DNA from: Cunninghamella blakesleeana
Taxonomy: Eukaryota; Mucoromycota; Mucoromycetes; Mucorales; Cunninghamellaceae
Direction of reading: 5' to 3'
Length of the DNA: 64,000 nucleotides
NCBI GenBank assembly: GCA_017871115.1
Contig: JAFCIZ010000001.1
Location: 1,841,501-1,905,500, forward strand
This document shows positions 36,615 through 49,115 of this stretch, piece after piece (within the stretch, counting starts at the first letter, position 1; every line of letters begins with the position of its first letter). The notes below the pieces were generated by a model. That model was not told the origin of the DNA and searched no databases. It saw only the letters and a list, made by a program, of their open reading frames with translations. The position numbers and the translations under genes are program-made.

Positions 36615-39114
36615 ATTTTCTTTTTTAATTCTTTTTCTTATTTATATAAAAGAAGAAAAAGAGATGTATTTAAAAAAAAAATATGGTATATAAATATATG
36701 TATATGTATATGTATAAAAATAAAAGAGAGAGAGAGAGAGTGAAGAAAAAAAAAAAAAAAAAAAAAAGGGAAAGATAAGATAATATAATAATAAAGAGAA
36801 AGAAAAGAATTAAAATTCAAAAAAATAAAAATTTATATAATAAAATTTAAAGCCAGCTTGTTTACCGTTTTTAGTAACTAAACCATTTTATTTATTTTTT
36901 GGATAACCGCCTATTTGTTTTTTTTAAACTTTCAATTTGTAACAGAATTTTTTTTTTTCTACTATCATCATTTATTTAATCATGTGGCTTATTATTAGTT
37001 TCAATTCATTCTTTTACGCAAGTTTAACCGTCAAAATACAATCGATTTGATTAATAAGAATCGTCATCATCGTCAAAACAGTCTGTCGATGATTTAAAAA
37101 AAGTCAAAAAAAATTTTTTTTCATCATCTATTTTTATAATTATTATCAATAAATTTTTTTTTCATGATCCATGTATGTACTTGATTATCGATTCTTTTTA
37201 GTCTCTTTTTTTATTATTATTAATATTCTAAAAGAAAAGCAAAAAAAAAAAAAAAAAACACACGTTCCTGGAGTAAACCAGATTTATGCAAAAAGAGAAA
37301 AAATCATTCATTCTAAATAATAATTAATATGATCATATATAAATAAAATAAAAAAAAAATAATTTCAATCATGTTTATTTCCTAAAACAGATTTTCAAAT
37401 ACAGCTATTGGAAATAATCAAATAAGAAGTGATCAACTTATAACATGGGAAAAATTAATGATATCATTCCATTTCCATTGGGTTTTCTGTTATAAATTTA
37501 TATATATACATCTTTTTTTTTTTTTTTTTGATTCAAACCTTAACTCTCTTTTATATATTATTCTATTTCATTGGTCATTAACTCTTTTTATACGTCATAC
37601 AGTATCTAATTGTACTCTTCTATAAAGATATACTCTATACAAATATTATTTTGATATTTGATAATCAGATGATGGTTCGTTTTTATCATTATTAATTTCA
37701 TTAGTTTACTACATTTAAAACAATAAAGACAATGCTAGATGGTTTTATATTATTTTAAAGAGGTCCAATTCATTGCATAAAATATAAATCATAGGTACTA
37801 CATATTGTATTGGCTTTAAAACCCAATTCTCTCTTTTATTTCTTATTTTGACAAGAACTCCTCTTTCATCGTCTTTTTTTAATTAAATTAATATATGAAA
37901 TATATTAAATCATTTACTATCCTATTCAGTCCTATTTGTTATATATTCCGTTGTTCTCTCTCTCTTTTTTTTGTTGAGATTAATATCATTTATGATCTCT
38001 ATCCTAACTAATTGACATGGTAAGTATTACAAGTGTTTAGTGTTTGACTCTTGACTATATGAAATAAAAAATAAAAACTATATATATTAGAAATGAACTA
38101 CGAGCAATAAAGTACATATCCATATAGCCATAAGTCCATATATCCATATGCCCATATATCCATATATCCATATATCTATATATGGATACACATATGTATG
38201 TATATATCGATTCTATTATTGCTTACCTTCTTTATCAGTTTTGATGATAATGATATTAAGAAAAATAATTGCCCTTGATCCACATATAATTGAACCAGTA
38301 TTTATTCACATTATTATGTCACGTTTTCCCAACACTTTTATAGTTTCCATTTTTGTACTATATCCTTTTTTAATATTGTGATTGTAAAAATAACTACGTA
38401 GAAAGAATATATACAATAAGTTTACTTTGTACTTATATGGTATCTATATATAGATTTATATCTATAATAATTTGGTTACCATATTATTGTTACTATTTTT
38501 CAAGGCTGGTCAAATCATAAGTGTTGAATACAATCCACATATATATATATATATATATACTGATTAATTAGTTGCCATAGTAAAAGTGAATTACAATTGT
38601 AAATGGTTTATTGATATCTATTATATAATTAATAATATATATAAAGATGATGATGAATTTATTAAAATATAAACTATGATAAAATAAGAATAGCATGAAA
38701 TATATTTTAGGTTTACCTTTATAATAAACAAATAGATACACGTTTTTATCACTTAATTCAATGGAAAAGAAAGTGTTGGCAAAAAATATGTCGGAATTTA
38801 AAAAGTTAAAACGTTTCAGTGATGGTTGGAAAGAAAGATCGTCATCATGTAAAAAAAAAGAGGAGATTAATTTTTACCAAAAGTTAGATTTAATCTACAC
38901 AATCAATTGACTTTATCTTTTACAATATATCCATTTTGGTACACTTTTTTTTTTTAATAAAATATGAAAATGATAATATCGCTTAAAATATAATAATAAT
39001 AATAATAATAATAAAATGGAAACGAAATTGAAAAGAAAGAAAGAAAGAAAATAGATATCAAAAATTGAAAAAAAATAAATAAAAAATATCAATTATATAT
39101 ATGTTTTTATAAAT

Positions 39115-39130
39115 AAGGTTAATAAACCTT
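39115..39130. repeat. AAGGTTAATAAACCTT block downstream of permease copy 2
   Basis: Counterpart of the 32973-32988 block. Confidence 0.45.
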
Positions 39131-39162
39131 TTTAACGAATTTAAAAATAATCTTAGCGAACG

Positions 39163-39222
39163 TTAAACAAGTTTAATAAACCTTAACAAATTTTAAACAA
39201 GTTTAATAAACTTTAACAAAGC
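39163..39222. repeat. Two tandem 30-bp imperfect repeats
   Basis: The units at 39163-39192 and 39193-39222 both start TTAAACAAGTTTAATAAAC and differ at only three positions. They lie downstream of permease copy 2. Confidence 0.85.
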
Positions 39223-39513
39223 TTTTTTTATTATACATATGCTGTCTTTTGGATAATATAAATTATAAATGAATTTTTATATGGGGATATTCGTTTATTT
39301 TGAAAATAATTAAAAAGTCTAGATTTTTTGTTTTTTTATCAATAAATTAAAGTTTACGTATTTTTTCTTGGAATTCATTCAAATAATAAGACTGCATATT
39401 CATTTGATATCATGATAAACTTAAAAAAACGATAAAAAGGAATACTGTATATAGTTATATTGTAAATTATATCATTTTTATATAAAAAAAATTTCTTTTA
39501 TTAAATAAATGCA

Positions 39514-39515
<2 letters not shown>

Positions 39516-39560
<45 letters not shown>
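39516..39560. repeat. (AT)n microsatellite, about 45 nt
   Basis: The longest uninterrupted alternating A/T run noticed in the window, 192 bp downstream of the permease copy 2 stop. Confidence 0.9.
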
Positions 39561-39563
<3 letters not shown>

Positions 39564-39751
39564 ATAGTAAATAAAATACAATTTCTGTTACAATAAATAA
39601 TATTAAGAATAAAAATAAAAATAATAATAGTACTAACTATATATAGTGAAAATCAAAACAAAATAAAATATAAAATATAAATAATAATAATAGTAATAAC
39701 AATATAAATAAAAAAAATTGGTGATCTATGTATATATATATATAATTTATT

Positions 39752-42730
39752 TTAGTTATTTGTAGAATGATCTATTTGAATAGATATGGTATCATTGGAC
39801 TGAGTGAGTTTATTGTGTAATAATAATTGATCACCGTGTTCCAAAGCAGCTTTAGCGGCTTCATGTAAATTTCTAAAAAAATATGGATACCGATCACGTA
39901 CGAAACGAATATTACCATTCTTGATAATAGGCTGCTTTGTTTCATCATAATCTTCTTTTTCCTTTTCCTCTTTTCCTTCTCCATCATCCGAATGATCGTC
40001 GCGCCATTGTGGCAAATAATCTAAACTTTGATAAGTCATAATAGAGATCATATCATTTTCTTTTTCTTTTTCTTGTTGTTGAGTAGCACCTGTAGCTGTT
40101 TTATTTATAGAGATGGTAGCATGATTATCATTATTATCATTTCTATTTTGATCATAGTATTGCTGTTGTCGATCTAATGGGTGTGTTTGTGATGACGTAC
40201 TATTATTTGTTTTCTTTGCCTTCTTCTTTTTCTTGATATCATTATGGAAGGGGAATATCGTATTAGCTAATACCTTCTTCTTTCTTTGTTGACGACCAAA
40301 TCCAGCATATAAAAGTGAATGACGAACCAATTCAGAATTGCCAACGACAATAAACCAAGGAATAGGTGATCCACAGTATTTTTCTACTCTTCTTGTTAAT
40401 TCAGCCAGTTGTTCCATGGCAGAATAGTCCATGACATGAACACCAGAAAGATCTAAAATGACGGATTGTAATATGGGCTTTTCTTCCGATTTACTATAAT
40501 TCGTAATATCGTTCCAAGGACGATTTCCAATATTATCAGAAAGTGGCTTTCCACGTCGTGTTGTACGTTTGATTTCATCCATAAAAGCTTCATATACATA
40601 ATTAACATTTTCAAATAATAAATTTTCTCTTGGTTGGAAGCAAACAATACCATGACCAATTGGCTGAACTTGATTATAAAGTACAGGATCGTCCATAGCA
40701 ACAAATATACATTGATCCATAGAATAAACAGTTTCAATTTGTTCAATTTTAGCGCCGCCATCAATAGTTTTCGTTTTAATATTAGTAGGGTTGTTGATCT
40801 TTTCACCAAGGGCGGCGGATTTAGTATTATCCTTTTCATCTTGATAATGGTGATTATGATCCAATAAATCCAATCGTCCAAGGAAAGCATATTTAGGTCT
40901 TGACATACGATATAATTGTACCACCAAAGAGATACCAATGGGAACATAAACACTCATGTCGATTCGAGTCACCAAGGAAAGAATATAAGCACATGTAAAA
41001 ATAATAAATTCAGATGGATGGGTGTTCCAATATTTCACCCATACTTTTGGCCCTGTGATTAAATCTGTGACACCACTACAAACAACTGCACAAATCGCAG
41101 AAACTGGGATATAGGCTAAGGCTGGCGTAAAAAAATAAATCGTAATAATGACAATGACGCCTATAAACATATTAGTTAATGGAGTACGACTTCCTGATTT
41201 TGACATGACTGCTGAACGTGAAAACGCACCCGTGAATGGATAAGAAGAGAGAAAGGATCCAAAGATATTTGATATACCAATGGATGAAATTTCTTGATTT
41301 ATATTCACTATTCAAAAGAAATAATAGTTAGGATTTATTTATTCATTCATCTATTTGTTATATTTTTTTTTTTTAAAAAAAATAAAGCAATATATGAAAT
41401 TTACCTTTATAGTCTGATAGTTTTCCTAAACTGACAGCAATTGAACAATGCTCCATGATTTGTAAAACTACAACACCCACCATATTAGGAAGTGCTAATG
41501 AAATTAAAGAAGTATCAAAAGTAGGAACACGCAATTCTTGTAAACCGGCAGGAACCACCCCAAGAATTTTAAAAGGTGAATTTTCATAGTGACCCAAATG
41601 ATTTATTAAATACGAAATTATAGTAGAAACAATAATAGCCACAATATTACGAGTTATGTTGATATAAAAAAAGTAGATTCTGTACCTAGGGTAACGCTGT
41701 GTTGCTATATTCATATAATATCGGATGACATAGATATAAACCAAGGAACTGATACCAATGATAGCATCCCATGATGTTTTAGGAAGTCCAAGTAGAGTAT
41801 GACCAAATATTTGATAAGTTGGTTGAGTAGTATCAATATTAGTTATTCCAAGGATTTTAGGTAACTGTGCATATATAAGATGATGATAAATAAGAATAAG
41901 CTTAAAAAAAGTAATTTATTTTATTTATTTATTTATTTATTATTATTTTTATAAAAAAATCAATTACATACCTGATTCACAATAATAGTAATACCACTTC
42001 CACCCATAAATCCTGCAATAGCTGGTTGACAAATAAAATCAAATAATATTCCAAGACGTAAAAATCCAACAGCAAAACAGATAATACCAGAGAGTAAAGT
42101 CAAAGTAGCGCATACATATGCTAATGTCCATTCTCCTGATTGAAATTGAGATGTTTGTTTGACCATAAACATAATTTGACCAAATAATAATGAATTGATA
42201 GCCGTTGTACCTAAAATAATAACGATGATAATAATAATGATAATAAATATATAGTATTTACTATTTATATGCATATGTTTTTTATTATTGTTATCTTGTT
42301 TAAGTATATTATTATTACCAATACTAATATCTTTAGAAGTACCAATAAAGGGATATACAAGAGCTCCCATAATAGTAGAATATAATCCATATTGAGGTGG
42401 TAATCCTGCTATCATAGCTATATATATCAAAGAACAAAGTAATGAAAAAAGATCATCAATACAACTATTTATATCTATTTACTACAGCAATGACAATAAT
42501 AATAAGTATAATAAACGGAACTCACAGTAAGCCATTGCCTGACTAATGGTAACAATTCCAATAGTTATAGCACATATAATATCACCAGTAAACCATTGTA
42601 AATTATACTTTGGTAACCATTCTATGATTGGGAAGATGCTTTTTAACGAAGATTTGTTAGGTAGTCGAATTGTAGATTTCACTTGCTCAATATAACCAGG
42701 TGGTGCATAATCATAATAAATGGTGGACAT
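39752..42730 (-). CDS. SulP/SLC26 sulfate permease with STAS domain, copy 2
   Basis: Five exons (42730-42526, 42417-42319, 42210-41972, 41864-41405, 41307-39752) give 852 aa. Exons 1-4 have exactly the same lengths (205, 99, 239, 460 nt) and phases as in the neighbouring permease, and the proteins are colinear: LPPQYGLYST...YPFIGTSKDISIGTTA, CQPAIAGFMGGSGITI, TGAFSRSAVMSKSGSRTPL, and a STAS domain (VILDLSGVHVMDYSAMEQL). The last exon differs mainly in the linker before STAS and in the low-complexity segment after it, where copy 2 has Asn/Asp- and Glu-rich runs instead of poly-Gln. Both look functional. The pair is a tandem duplication that may allow different regulation or affinity, as with yeast Sul1 and Sul2. 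The first donor is GTGAGT, changing the joined codon from Ala to Ser. Confidence 0.94.
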
Positions 42731-43890
42731 AATTTCTTTTTTATTATTCTTTTTTTTTTTTTTAATAAAAAAAAATGGTTTTGGTATATATAAAATAATA
42801 ATAATAAAATTAAAAAAAAGTAAAGAAAGAAACGTGAAAAAATAGGGTATATATATATATGTAATAAATAAGTAAATGAAAAGAAGCAGATCAAAATGGT
42901 CAAAAAAATCAAATATTTAAATTTTTTTTTAACATCCGTTTACTTTAGCAAAAATTATAAAGTTATTTAAGCTTTTTTTAAATGATCATCATTTTTTACT
43001 CTAATTAAATTAGAAAATGATTAAACCAACCTTTTTGTATTTGTTTGTTATTTTTTTTTAATAAAAGGTGATTGATATTTTTTGCAGAAAAACTTGTTAC
43101 AAATTACAAGCTGGTCATGTGATTTATTTAATACTGTTCTTTAGCAATCAAACAAAGAGTTTATTCTTAATAAAACTATGAATATATATGAATATATAAA
43201 TCGATTTCTTAATATATACGTATTTTTATTTTTATTTTTATTTTCCAAGAAAAGAAATCAGTTCCTAGAGCGTGAATCAAATAGATTTATGCAAAAGTAA
43301 TAATAATAACGTTTTTCTAAAAAAGATACAATTTTTTTAGAATCCAGCTACCTCAAACCATCCATCAAATGAAATGAAATAACAAATGATATCATTGAAA
43401 ACGGTGTACTTATTTAGAAAAGGTAATAAAGGAAAGAATAAATGGTGGATTCAAACTTTGATACTTTATTGGTTAATTTTCATTATATATAATGTATTAA
43501 GTGATCATTTAACATAATATAGAATGAATAACTTTAATAAAGTTTAAAACCAAAGAAGGAAACTATGACGAATGATATCACTCTACATTTTTTTTACTCA
43601 GAATTTGATCATTCCTCATTATTTTTCTATTTTGATTATTTTACATTTTCATTTATCATTATGTTTTTGTATTCTTTTTCCTTTTTCCTTTTTCCTTCTC
43701 TTTTAAAATAATTATAATAATTGATCATCAAATAATAATGATTATAAATAAAAAAAGAAAAAGAATAAACAAAAAGAATATATATTTATTTATTTATATT
43801 ATTGCTTTGGAGAAAAAAAAAAAGGACAATCATTGTTAAATAAAAGTGGGTTGAGTGAGAAAATGAAAAAAAAAGAGAGAAAGGTTATAT
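42731..43890. other. Intergenic, upstream of permease copy 2
   Basis: It contains GTTCCTAGAG...GATTTATGCAAAA (43261-43296) and AATGATATCATT (43385-43396), both matching the upstream region of copy 1 in the same order. Otherwise AT-rich without genes. Confidence 0.5.
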
Positions 43891-45689
43891 CTATTCTTCA
43901 GTTTGTTCTTCAGATTTCTTTTCACCCTTTTCATTATCTATTAAGGAGAGAGAGTGTGTGTGTAAAAAAAAAAAAAAAAGAATCATCAATCAATCAAATC
44001 GAATCAACCATTATATAGTCCTATAGTTTTTTTATTCCACTATTTTTGTTCGATTCCGTTCCATTTTATTTTATTTTATTTTATTACCTTCTTGAAGATC
44101 AGAAGTCCAAAGTGTCAAGTTATCTCTCAATAATTGCATAATAAGAGTAGAGTCCTTGTAAGATTCTTCGCTAAGAGTATCCAATTCAGCAATAGCATCA
44201 TCGAAAGCTTGTTTAGCCAAATGACAAGCACGATCAGGAGAATTCAAAATTTCATAATAGAAGACTGAGAAATTCAAAGCAAGACCAAGACGAATAGGGT
44301 GGGTAGTGGCTAATTCTACAACGGCAATGTCACTAGCAGCTTTATAGGCTTCATGAGCGGCAGTAGCAGCTTCTTTACGATCTTCACCAACAGCATATTC
44401 AGCAACATAACGGTGATAATCACCTTTCCTGTAATGAATAGAGTGATAATAATAATAAAAGGAATAAGTATGGATGATTAAATGAGAAAAAGAAAAAATG
44501 GTGTTTTTTTTAGTTCATTTCTTATCTTTTTTTTTTAATAAAAAAAAAAAAACTTACATCTTGTTATAGAATACTTTAGCTTCACTTTCAGCAGCAACAG
44601 GAATTAAATGATCTTTTAATAAAGATAAGATATCATTACAAACATCATAAAGTTCCTTTTCAATCTTTTGTCTGTATTCTTTGATCTTGGCAACTTGAGC
44701 TTCATGTCCTTTGCTTTCTTCTTTTTGTTCAATAGAAGAAACAATACGCCATGATGCACGACGAGCTCCAATCACATTCTTGTAAGCTACTGATAAAAGA
44801 TTACGTTCTTCAACTGAAAGTTCTTCACCAACCTAATTTAAGTAAATAAATAAAAATAGTAATTGGATAATATAATAAAAATTAGAATAAGACATTTTAA
44901 TTATAAAGAAAAAATAATAACAATAATAATCAAAAGAATAAAAAAGTAATGATTGTCACCAACCCCCCTTCTCTCTCTGTCCTTTTCCAATCATATATAT
45001 AAATATATAAAATAAAAACAACAAAACAAAAACAAAACAAATTGATTTTGTATGACATAAATTTTTTTTTTCTCCACTCTTAAAAAATAAAAATAAAAAG
45101 GGAAGGGAAACGAAATAAATAAAAAAAAATGTTTACCTTGGCAACATCTTTCATATAGGATACCATTTCTATTAAAATATGAAAAAAAAAGAAGAGTGAC
45201 GTAAGTAACTTTGAACTCATAATAGAATACGTTATATTCTTCTACTTTTTTACCATCGTAACGTTCAGCTTGTTCGGCAATCTTGGCCATAAAAACCTAT
45301 AGAAATAAAAAAAATAATAGAGAGAATAAGTTGTTATTTATATGAAAAACCCCCTTTTCTTATTTTTTAACGTATAGAAATATAAAGGATATAAGTGTTC
45401 ATCTTGTTATAGTTGTTTTTCCTATTTACCTTATCTCCACGTTCCTATATTGTATACATATTATGTAAATAAAAGAAAAAAGCAAGTCAAAAGAAAAACA
45501 AAAGAAAAAAAATACGTAAGTACAAAGAGAATTTAAAGCGAACACAAATCCTTTTTTTCATCTTGTTTTTGTTTTTTCCTTTTAAAACATCTTTTCTTTC
45601 ACATTTATTATTATTATTATTCCAGCTCTCTCTTTTATAATATTTAAATAATAAAAAAGAAGAGTAGTGTAATTACTTACAGTAGCCAT
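43891..45689 (-). CDS. BMH1: 14-3-3 protein (Bmh/Rad24 family)
   Basis: Seven exons (45689-45681, 45444-45430, 45296-45254, 45168-45137, 44832-44558, 44428-44088, 43937-43891) join to 253 aa. The first two coding exons are only 9 nt (Met-Ala-Thr) and 15 nt (GluArgGlyAspLys). Diagnostic segments: [20 protein letters not shown], the 14-3-3 signature around [48 protein letters not shown] with the phosphopeptide-binding Arg-Tyr pair, and [18 protein letters not shown]...[19 protein letters not shown] with [12 protein letters not shown]. The end is a short acidic tail encoded by the last exon ([15 protein letters not shown]). 14-3-3 dimers bind phospho-Ser/Thr partners in signalling and transport. 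Symbol by similarity; fungi often have two paralogues and only one is here. Confidence 0.96.
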
Positions 45690-46177
45690 AGTGTAATTAA
45701 ATTGTCTTTATTAAATTGAAATAAAAAAGTAGTAGAATAAAATAGAAAAAAAAAAAAAAAAGAAAAAGAGAGAAGAGAGAAAAAAAAAAACGACCATATT
45801 ATTTTTTTTAAAAAAAGTCCGCAACTCACACACTTAAGCAGACACACACACGCGCGCACAAAACTACGTCGGGGATTTAATAAATAAAAGGGGGGAGAGA
45901 GAGAAAAATACTGAAAAATCACGCTAAAAAAAAAGCCAATCAAATACCATGGTTACCTCCTTAAGAAAAAAAAAAAACAATATATATTTATCTATTTTAT
46001 TCTTACTTTTCTTTTTAAATATTTATATTATTTAAATCATTTTATTATATCATGTTTTATGTATAAAAAAATATATATAAAATATACAAAATTGATTATA
46101 TAAATCCTTCATCTTTTTTTAAGAAAAATAATCCTTTTTTCCGTTTTTTCCTTTTTTGCAAAAGTAAAAAAAAATTA
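45690..46177. other. Intergenic, upstream of 14-3-3 and downstream of the WOPR gene
   Basis: It contains an A/G-rich tract (45748-45790), a CA/CG-repeat-like GACACACACACGCGCGCACA at 45841-45860, unusual for this AT-rich DNA, and CGTCGGGGATTTAA shortly beyond it. The hydrophobic ORF at 45677-45943 arises from these tracts and is not supported. Confidence 0.45.
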
Positions 46178-46605
46178 CTAAATGATTCTTGAGGTAGTAG
46201 TAGTATTAGATGATAATACAGAAGATCGATGATTATTATTACTATTATTATTATTATTATTAAAAGATGAGAAAATTGAATCAATACTTTCAATTTTTGT
46301 TGCTGTTGTTGTTGAAGGAAGGTGGTGATGATGATGATTATTAGGTCTTGAAGGAGGAGAATCAGGTAATGAATTAGGTGAATTTAAAGGATGAATAGGA
46401 TTCAGGAGATTGCCTAATTGAGAATGATTTGATGGCGGATAGCGTTGTTGTTGTTGTTGTTGTTGTCGATCATAAGGGTCGTATCGTATACTATTAGGTG
46501 ATGGAGTGGAAGCTGGTAATGAAGAATATACAGAATTTGAATTGGAGTGAATAGAAGAAGTAGAAGAAGTAGAAGTAGAAAGATTATTGTTATTGTTATT
46601 ATTAC

Positions 46606-46643
<38 letters not shown>

Positions 46644-47975
46644 GAAGGTTCGTTAGTGTGATTATACGGTTGTTGCGGTTGTGGTTGAGAATAATAAGAT
46701 GGGTACATAGGCGAGGGTTTTGTTAACAATGATGTCGATGACGATGACGACGAAGACGACGATGTGTTATTATTATCATAGTGTGATGATGAAGGATAAG
46801 GAGGATGGTTAGATGGGTCATGTTGATTATATTGTCTTGGTTGTTGTTGATTATATATTAAAGAATCATGCTGAAAAGAGTTTAATGAGCCAACAGACAT
46901 ATGACGAAATGTAGAAGTAGTGTTAGTCGTATGTCCATTAGTAGATGGTGATGAATAATGAGAAGGGAGTTGTCTTGTTAAATCATTGTTAATGGCGGTC
47001 GTGGTGGTAGTGGTTTGATCAAAGGTAGGTTCGATGAAAGGAGGAATTCTAAAATTTTGTTTCACTAATAATTCTGGAGAGATTTCTAGACTGGCCAATT
47101 CAGGTACAGAAGATGGAGATCTTAGTTTTTTATCAAGGATATCTTGAGGATGGTAATAAGAGATTAAATGTTGATTGCTACCATTCACCACAATAGACAT
47201 CGTTTTCTTTATAAGGCCATCTTTTCTAAAATTATATACATCTGATAAACTACCTACTAATCTTTTTTCTTTTGCTTTATCGCTGATAAAGTCTCCTCCT
47301 GCTGCACTAATAGTTGAAGATGCCGATGCTGTATCAATACTATAACTTCGTTGTCGATGGTCATAATGCTGACTACTACTGATGGATCCTCTTTTATCTC
47401 CATTTTTTTTTTCTAATTCTCGATAAATTAAAAAGTTGCCAAGTATACGTGAAGGGCTCCAAACTAATCCATCTGTCCATCTTTTTACACCTATTTTTTT
47501 TTTAAAAAAAAAATAAAAATAAAAATGAATTCATTTTTGTTATAGAATAGATATTGATTGATTGATTAATTGATTTATTATTCATATTCATATTCATATT
47601 TATTTTATTATTATTATTTGCCACATATAAGTTATCCTATTTTTTGTCCTACTTAATTGGCTATCATTGCTCCTCTCTATTACACACACACTCTCTCTCC
47701 CAATTATTTATTGTTATTTATTATCTAGATTATATTTTTTTATATCCCTTTTTTTCATTTCCCCTGAATAAATATATAATAAAGACCAGCTATAAAATAT
47801 CTTTTTTACCTGATTCTTTTTCATCAAATACAAAGACAGAGCCCGATTGAATCATTTTTCTTTCTTTTTCTTGTAAACGTCTACTAATTCTTGGGAGTAA
47901 TCCTCTTTTACACCCTTCGAAAACCAATAAAACATCCTGTGTTGTATCAATATAACCATGAAAAGTCTCGGCCAT
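46178..47975 (-). CDS. WOPR-domain (Gti1/Pac2) transcriptional regulator
   Basis: Two exons (47975-47810, 47490-46178) give 492 aa. The WOPR domain is split as usual. The first half is ETFHGYIDTTQDVLLVFEGC, KRGLLPRISRRLQEKERKMI, QSGSVFVFDEKESG, then across the intron VKRWTDGLVWSPSRILGNFL and IYRELEKK. The second is GLIKKTMSIVVNGSNQHLIS followed by YYHPQDI (about residues 147-173). The family, found only in fungi, includes Wor1, Ryp1, Sge1 and Pac2, which bind DNA and switch morphology or nutrient response. The remaining 300 residues are low-complexity Ser, Asn (from AAT repeats), Gln (CAA/CAG repeats), Pro and His. The intron (47491-47809) lies inside the domain. Which subfamily member this is cannot be told here. 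Confidence 0.93.
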
Positions 47976-49115
47976 TGTATCTATTTTGGTAAAAAAAGAA
48001 TGGCTGATTGGGGGAGAAGGAGTAAATAAAAAATAGTAATATATGTAACAGAGGTTTATAAGCTATAGTGTTGATAATATTAATAAAATAGTAATTTATA
48101 TAATTTAAATATATTTTCTTTTTTCTTTCTTTCTTAAATATATATAATTATGGGAGAGAAAAGAAAGAAGGAAAGAGGTATATTATATAATATAGAAATG
48201 GAATGTGTAGATTTAAAGTTTTAAATATTTTAAAATAAATAATACAAGAGTAAAATTATATATAATGAAGAAGAAGAGGGAGAGGAGGAGAACGTCTAAA
48301 CAGATATACACACACTTTTTTTGTTTTATATTATTTTATAATATGAAAATAAATGAACTATTTAATAAATGGTTAAAGAGAAAAAAAATAAGAGAGTAAA
48401 AGAAAAAGAAAAAAAAAATTGAGAGAGTGGAAAAAAAGGTTGGGATTTAAAATGAAAATCAAGCAGTGTGTAACTTTAAAAAAAGTTACGAATAGGCTTA
48501 AAATCGATGATTACCTTTTTCTTCAACATTCCTTTTTTCTTACTTTTTCCCTTCCGCGCCCCCTTTCTTATTTATTATTATTTGTGTGTGTGTGCGTGTG
48601 TACAACGTATATATATATATATATATTTATAAAAAAATGATGGTGATAATTATGAAGAAAACACCGATGGTATTTTTTTACTAACCACACCAATTAATTC
48701 AGTTTTATACTTAATAAAGTTATGGGAAATAAGTTCAAGATAAAGTTAAGTTTTCCCTTGTCTTGTCATTTTTTTTAATAAACTATATTTTCTTTTTTCT
48801 TTTTTTTGTCTTTTCTTTTATAATTCTTTTACTTTTTAATACTTGGTCCATCGTTTATATTTTTTACATAAAAGTAAATAAATTGATGACTATAATGATA
48901 TGTTTTTTGAAATTTCATTGTATAAAACTATCTTTATTATTGACAACTCTTTAATATATTTGTTTATGCAAAAGTATTAAAAAAAGTGAAGTATAACCAG
49001 ATTTTCGGAATTTCAAAAAAAATTAACTTTATATTTTTTTTTAAATTTATCCCATTTCGCTTTTTTTTTCTTTCTCTAATAAATAAAAACAAATAAACAA
49101 TATAAAAATAGAGAT
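47976..49115. other. Divergent intergenic region, WOPR gene / methionyl-tRNA formyltransferase
   Basis: About 1.1 kb. It includes a (GT)n run at 48582-48601 followed by (AT)n at 48609-48626. Near its right end is TCGGAATTTCAAAA (49005-49018). The ORFs at 48419-48640 and 48763-48954 look like noise. Confidence 0.5.
49005..49018 (+). promoter_or_regulatory. Candidate TCGGAATTTCAAAA promoter motif upstream of the formyltransferase
   Basis: Located 98-111 bp upstream of the ATG at 49116, in the same orientation as the gene. One of the two clearest copies of the recurrent motif. Confidence 0.4.

Larger units (their letters stand above)
36615..39751. other. Intergenic region between the two sulfate permeases
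   Basis: About 3.1 kb. The left part (to about 37470) is upstream of copy 1 and contains GTTCCTGGAG...GATTTATGCAAAA (37264-37292), shared with the upstream region of copy 2. The right part is downstream of copy 2, with an inverted repeat and a 30-bp tandem repeat. The middle appears unique. No gene was found. Confidence 0.5.

Noticed and set aside
38360..38370. ATATCCTTTTT in the permease intergenic region (also near 20679 and 33590)
   Set aside because: No coding exon on either side, so these are chance matches in T-rich DNA.
40453..40953. 166-codon minus-strand ORF inside permease copy 2
   Set aside because: An alternative frame of the conserved permease exon; Met/Ile/Leu-rich and without family features.
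44040..44070. GTTCGATTCC word like a tRNA T-loop
   Set aside because: It lies in the last 14-3-3 intron and no acceptor, D or anticodon stems can be formed around it.
45384..45392. ATATCCTTT on the minus strand inside a 14-3-3 intron, like a U12 donor
   Set aside because: The real donor GTAAATAGG lies 38 nt upstream and joins the frame; there is no exon border here and no TTCCTTAAC branch word downstream.
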